This document shows positions 61,764-64,000 of a stretch of DNA of 64,000 nucleotides, piece by piece. Position 1 is the first letter of the stretch. Each line of letters opens with the position of its first letter. Source of the stretch: Rubellimicrobium roseum (GTDB lineage: Bacteria; Pseudomonadota; Alphaproteobacteria; Rhodobacterales; Rhodobacteraceae); NCBI RefSeq assembly GCF_006152145.1, contig NZ_VDFV01000002.1, positions 124,001 to 188,000 of the forward strand. The letters are read 5' to 3'. Below the pieces are notes generated by a model. The model had not been told where the DNA came from. It did not search any database and saw only the letters and a list, made by a program, of their open reading frames with translations. Position numbers and translations under genes: made by a program.

Positions 61764-62548
61764 CGCAGGCCCTCCTCGCCGGCATGGTGAAGCTTGGGGC
61801 CCCGTTCCTCGATGGATTCCAGCGCCTGCTCGACCGGGACGTTGGGCGCGCGCGTCACGTCGCCCTGGACGCGGGCGGCGGGGTTGTGAGCCCATTTCAC
61901 GGCGTTCTTCAGCACGAGCTGGACGTTGGCGTCGTGGTAGGTCGGATAGGTTTCGTGGCCGGGGCGGAAGTAGAAGACGTTGCCCGCGCCGCGCTTGTAG
62001 GTGAGGCCCGAGCGGAAGACCTCGCCGCCCTGGAACCATGAGACGAAGACTGTCTCCAGCGGCTCGGGGACGCCGAAGGGCTCGCCGTACATCTCCTCCT
62101 GCTCCAGCTCGAAGTGGTCAGGGAGCCCGGCCGCGATGGGGTGGTTGCGCGAGGTGACCCAGAGGCGCTCGCGTTCGCCGGCCTCGCGCCAGGTGAGGTT
62201 GCAGGGCGCGCCCATGAGGCGCTTGAAGATCTTGGCGAAGTGCCCCGAGTGCAGCACGAGGAGGCCCATGCCCGACCAGACCGCCTCGGCCACGCGCTCC
62301 ACCACCTCGTCCGACACCTCCTTGTGGGCGGCGTGGCCCCACCAGAGGAGGACGTCCGTGTCCGCGAGGCGGGCGGCGGGAAGGCCGTGCTCGGGCTCTT
62401 GCAGGGTGGCGGTGGTGGCCTCGATGGCCGGGTCCTGGTTCAGGGCATCGGCGATGGCCTGGTGCATCCCCTTGGGATAGACCCCGGCGACGATGCGGTT
62501 CTTCTGCTCGTGGACGTTCTCGCCCCAGACGACGGTGCGGATGGCCAT
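61760..62548 (-). CDS. ThuA domain-containing protein
   Basis: A 262-residue protein of the ThuA (trehalose-utilisation) family, resembling a glutamine-amidotransferase-like fold. Conserved parts are [57 protein letters not shown] and [29 protein letters not shown]. It overlaps the downstream MocA-family gene, an arrangement like ThuA-ThuB of Sinorhizobium. The real substrate could be trehalose, sucrose or a related glycoside. The ATG at 62548 follows GGGAGA. Confidence 0.9.
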   Translation of the reverse strand: MAIRTVVWGENVHEQKNRIVAGVYPKGMHQAIADALNQDPAIEATTATLQEPEHGLPAARLADTDVLLWWGHAAHKEVSDEVVERVAEAVWSGMGLLVLHSGHFAKIFKRLMGAPCNLTWREAGERERLWVTSRNHPIAAGLPDHFELEQEEMYGEPFGVPEPLETVFVSWFQGGEVFRSGLTYKRGAGNVFYFRPGHETYPTYHDANVQLVLKNAVKWAHNPAARVQGDVTRAPNVPVEQALESIEERGPKLHHAGEEGLR

Positions 62549-62610
62549 GATGTCTCTCCCGGATGGGTCGGCGCGAACTTGCATGGGCGGGGACGATAGC
62601 GCAACCGGGC

Positions 62611-63378
62611 TCAGAGTCCCGCGAGCCCGTCCCAGACAAGCTTGAGCCCCACCAGCGCCGTCAGCACGTAGGTCACGGGGTAGAAGACCTCGGCCCGCAT
62701 CCGGCGGATGATCCAGGCGCCGACGAAGGTGAAGGCCACGGCGACGGGGGCGAGGAGCGCCGAGGCGCCGAGGTTCTGCGCGTCGAACTCGCCCAGCGCG
62801 GCGTACGGAATGAGCTTGACGTAGTTGACGATGGTGAAGAAGGCGACGGAGGTGCCGGTGAGCGTGCGCGGGTCGAGGCCGAGGGGCAGCGTGTAGACCT
62901 GGAAAGGTGGGCCGCCGGCATGGGCCACGAAGCTGGTGTAGCCGGCGAGGCTGCCCCAGAACGAGGCCGGCGCCGCGGCCTCCGGGCGGGGGACGGCAGG
63001 ACGGCGGTGCCAGAGCTGCCAGAGCCAGCGCGCGACGAAGGCAACGGCGACCGTGCCCACGATCAGGCGCACCACGGCGTCCGAAACCAGCGCCGCCGTG
63101 AGCCAGCCGATGCCGATCCCGGCGATGGCGCCGGGCAGCATGAGGGCCAGCGTGCGGCGGCTCCAGGTGCCCCACCAGGTCCAGGTGGCGACGATGTCGG
63201 TGAGACAAAGTATGGGCAGGAGGATCGCGGCCGCCTGCACGGGCGAGAGCACCAGCGCCAGCACGGGCACGGCCATGGTCCCTACGCCCGCGAGCCCGCC
63301 CTTGGCCAGGCCCACGATGGCGGCGGCCAGCGCCATCACCGCGAGCGCCAGGGGATCGTGGAACTCCGCCATGTCCAT
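62611..63378 (-). CDS. TSUP (TauE/SafE) family permease
   Basis: A 255-residue integral membrane protein with about eight helices, beginning [62 protein letters not shown], the TauE/SafE signature. [29 protein letters not shown] is the second conserved repeat. Family members export sulfite, sulfonates or organic acids. The ATG at 63378 is chosen; another is two codons later. It is 63 bp upstream of thuA-like. Confidence 0.88.
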   Translation of the reverse strand: MDMAEFHDPLALAVMALAAAIVGLAKGGLAGVGTMAVPVLALVLSPVQAAAILLPILCLTDIVATWTWWGTWSRRTLALMLPGAIAGIGIGWLTAALVSDAVVRLIVGTVAVAFVARWLWQLWHRRPAVPRPEAAAPASFWGSLAGYTSFVAHAGGPPFQVYTLPLGLDPRTLTGTSVAFFTIVNYVKLIPYAALGEFDAQNLGASALLAPVAVAFTFVGAWIIRRMRAEVFYPVTYVLTALVGLKLVWDGLAGL

Positions 63379-63513
63379 AGGATGCCTGCCCTCGCCTGCC
63401 CGGCGACCCGTGTGCGCCTTTCGCGGCCGGGGGTCAACGAGGGGACGGCCCGTTTGCGGCGGAGGGCGCAATGGCCTAGATAGGGCGCGGCAGCCTTTGG
63501 GAGGAGATCAGCC

Positions 63514-64000
63514 ATGGCCAGCAAGCTCGAGCAACTCCGGTCCATGACCGTCGTCGTGGCCGATACCGGCGACCTCGAGGCGGTGCGCCGGCTTCAGCCG
63601 CAGGACTGCACGACGAACCCGTCGCTGGTGCTCAAGGCCATCCAGAACCCGGCCATGGAGGAGCACCTCGCCCGCGCCGTGGACACGGGCCGCGGGTCGG
63701 ACGGCGCCCTGGAGACCATCGCGCAGGAACTGACGGTGGGCCTGGGTGCGGAGCTGGCGAAGATCGTGCCGGGACGGGTCTCGACCGAGGTGGACGCGCG
63801 CCTGTCGTTCGACACCGAAGGCTCCGTCGCCAAGGCGCACGCGATCATCGAAGCCTACGACAAGCTGGGCGTGGGCCGCGACCGCATCCTCATCAAGCTT
63901 GCTTCCACCTGGGAGGGTATCCGCGCGGCCGAGCGGCTGGAGCGCGAGGGCATTCAGTGCAACCTGACGCTGCTGTTTTCCATGGCGCAGGCCAAAGCCT
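63514..64000 (+). CDS. Transaldolase (3' end outside window)
   Basis: The first 162 codons of a TalB-type transaldolase, which transfers dihydroxyacetone in the non-oxidative pentose phosphate pathway. [52 protein letters not shown] matches the family start with the TTNPSL motif. The Schiff-base lysine is Lys128 in [21 protein letters not shown] lies upstream of the ATG. The gene runs off the right edge. Confidence 0.95.
   Translation, partial: MASKLEQLRSMTVVVADTGDLEAVRRLQPQDCTTNPSLVLKAIQNPAMEEHLARAVDTGRGSDGALETIAQELTVGLGAELAKIVPGRVSTEVDARLSFDTEGSVAKAHAIIEAYDKLGVGRDRILIKLASTWEGIRAAERLEREGIQCNLTLLFSMAQAKA

Overview
The window looks like part of a chromosome from a GC-rich alphaproteobacterium of the Rhodobacteraceae type. 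By eye, coding third positions are overwhelmingly G or C. The gene content fits: a PccR-like regulator beside pccB, pccA and methylmalonyl-CoA mutase; gyrB, recF, dnaN, dnaA and rpsT in one block; and ubiE-ubiB beside mutM. A Rubellimicrobium-like genus is possible, but the sequence alone does not prove it. Two ParB-type parS sites (5846-5861 and 33379-33394) together with dnaA suggest the window lies in the origin-proximal part of the main chromosome. I see no insertion sequence, phage, CRISPR array or rRNA operon.

Layout. 1-9 kb: an aldehyde dehydrogenase cut by the window edge, a ring-cleaving dioxygenase/hydrolase pair, an orphan sugar-binding protein, an ABC1/UbiB-family kinase, a small WYL_2-like protein behind a parS site, an alpha/beta hydrolase and an oligopeptidase B. 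9-19 kb: a RecD2-like helicase and a propionyl-CoA island (PccR-like regulator, BioY biotin importer, pccB, pccA, mcm). 19-31 kb: housekeeping and small metabolic genes (MBL-fold hydrolase, N-formylglutamate amidohydrolase, tRNA-Val, rpmJ, mobA, GNAT, greA, ETF-QO, TPR protein, ispE, an NmrA/HxlR divergent pair, polyprenyl synthase, DUF2007, TrmN6-like methylase, YdcH). 31-38 kb: an 850-bp gene-poor stretch, an MFS transporter carrying a parS inside its reading frame, a MepA-like lipoprotein, a phytase-like esterase, a queuosine-precursor transporter, and then a compact transcription unit whose RNA carries an 18-nt match to the complement of the 16S rRNA 3' end. A large glycine-zipper membrane protein of unknown function follows.

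38-52 kb: arfB, the NAD-salvage pair pncA-pncB, then gyrB, LysE, VOC, recF, dnaN, dnaA and rpsT, followed by mutM and ubiE-ubiB. 52-64 kb: a small flagellar fragment (flgD, fliK, flgJ-like, FlgN-like), a decayed 5' end of motB, a glycan/glycosyltransferase cluster (DUF6165, TPR glycosyltransferase, a DUF6065-like protein, a GT4 enzyme with an unusual winged-helix-like tail), a ThuA/MocA pair, a TauE-type permease and the start of a transaldolase.

The genes that most clearly work together are the propionate module (regulator, biotin uptake, carboxylase, mutase), the replication block, the NAD-salvage pair, the ubiquinone pair and the flagellar fragment with its neighbouring glycan genes. The most unusual element is the 36.26-36.48 kb RNA: an extended Shine-Dalgarno, an 18-codon ORF, a hairpin over its stop codon, an anti-Shine-Dalgarno mimic and a terminator.
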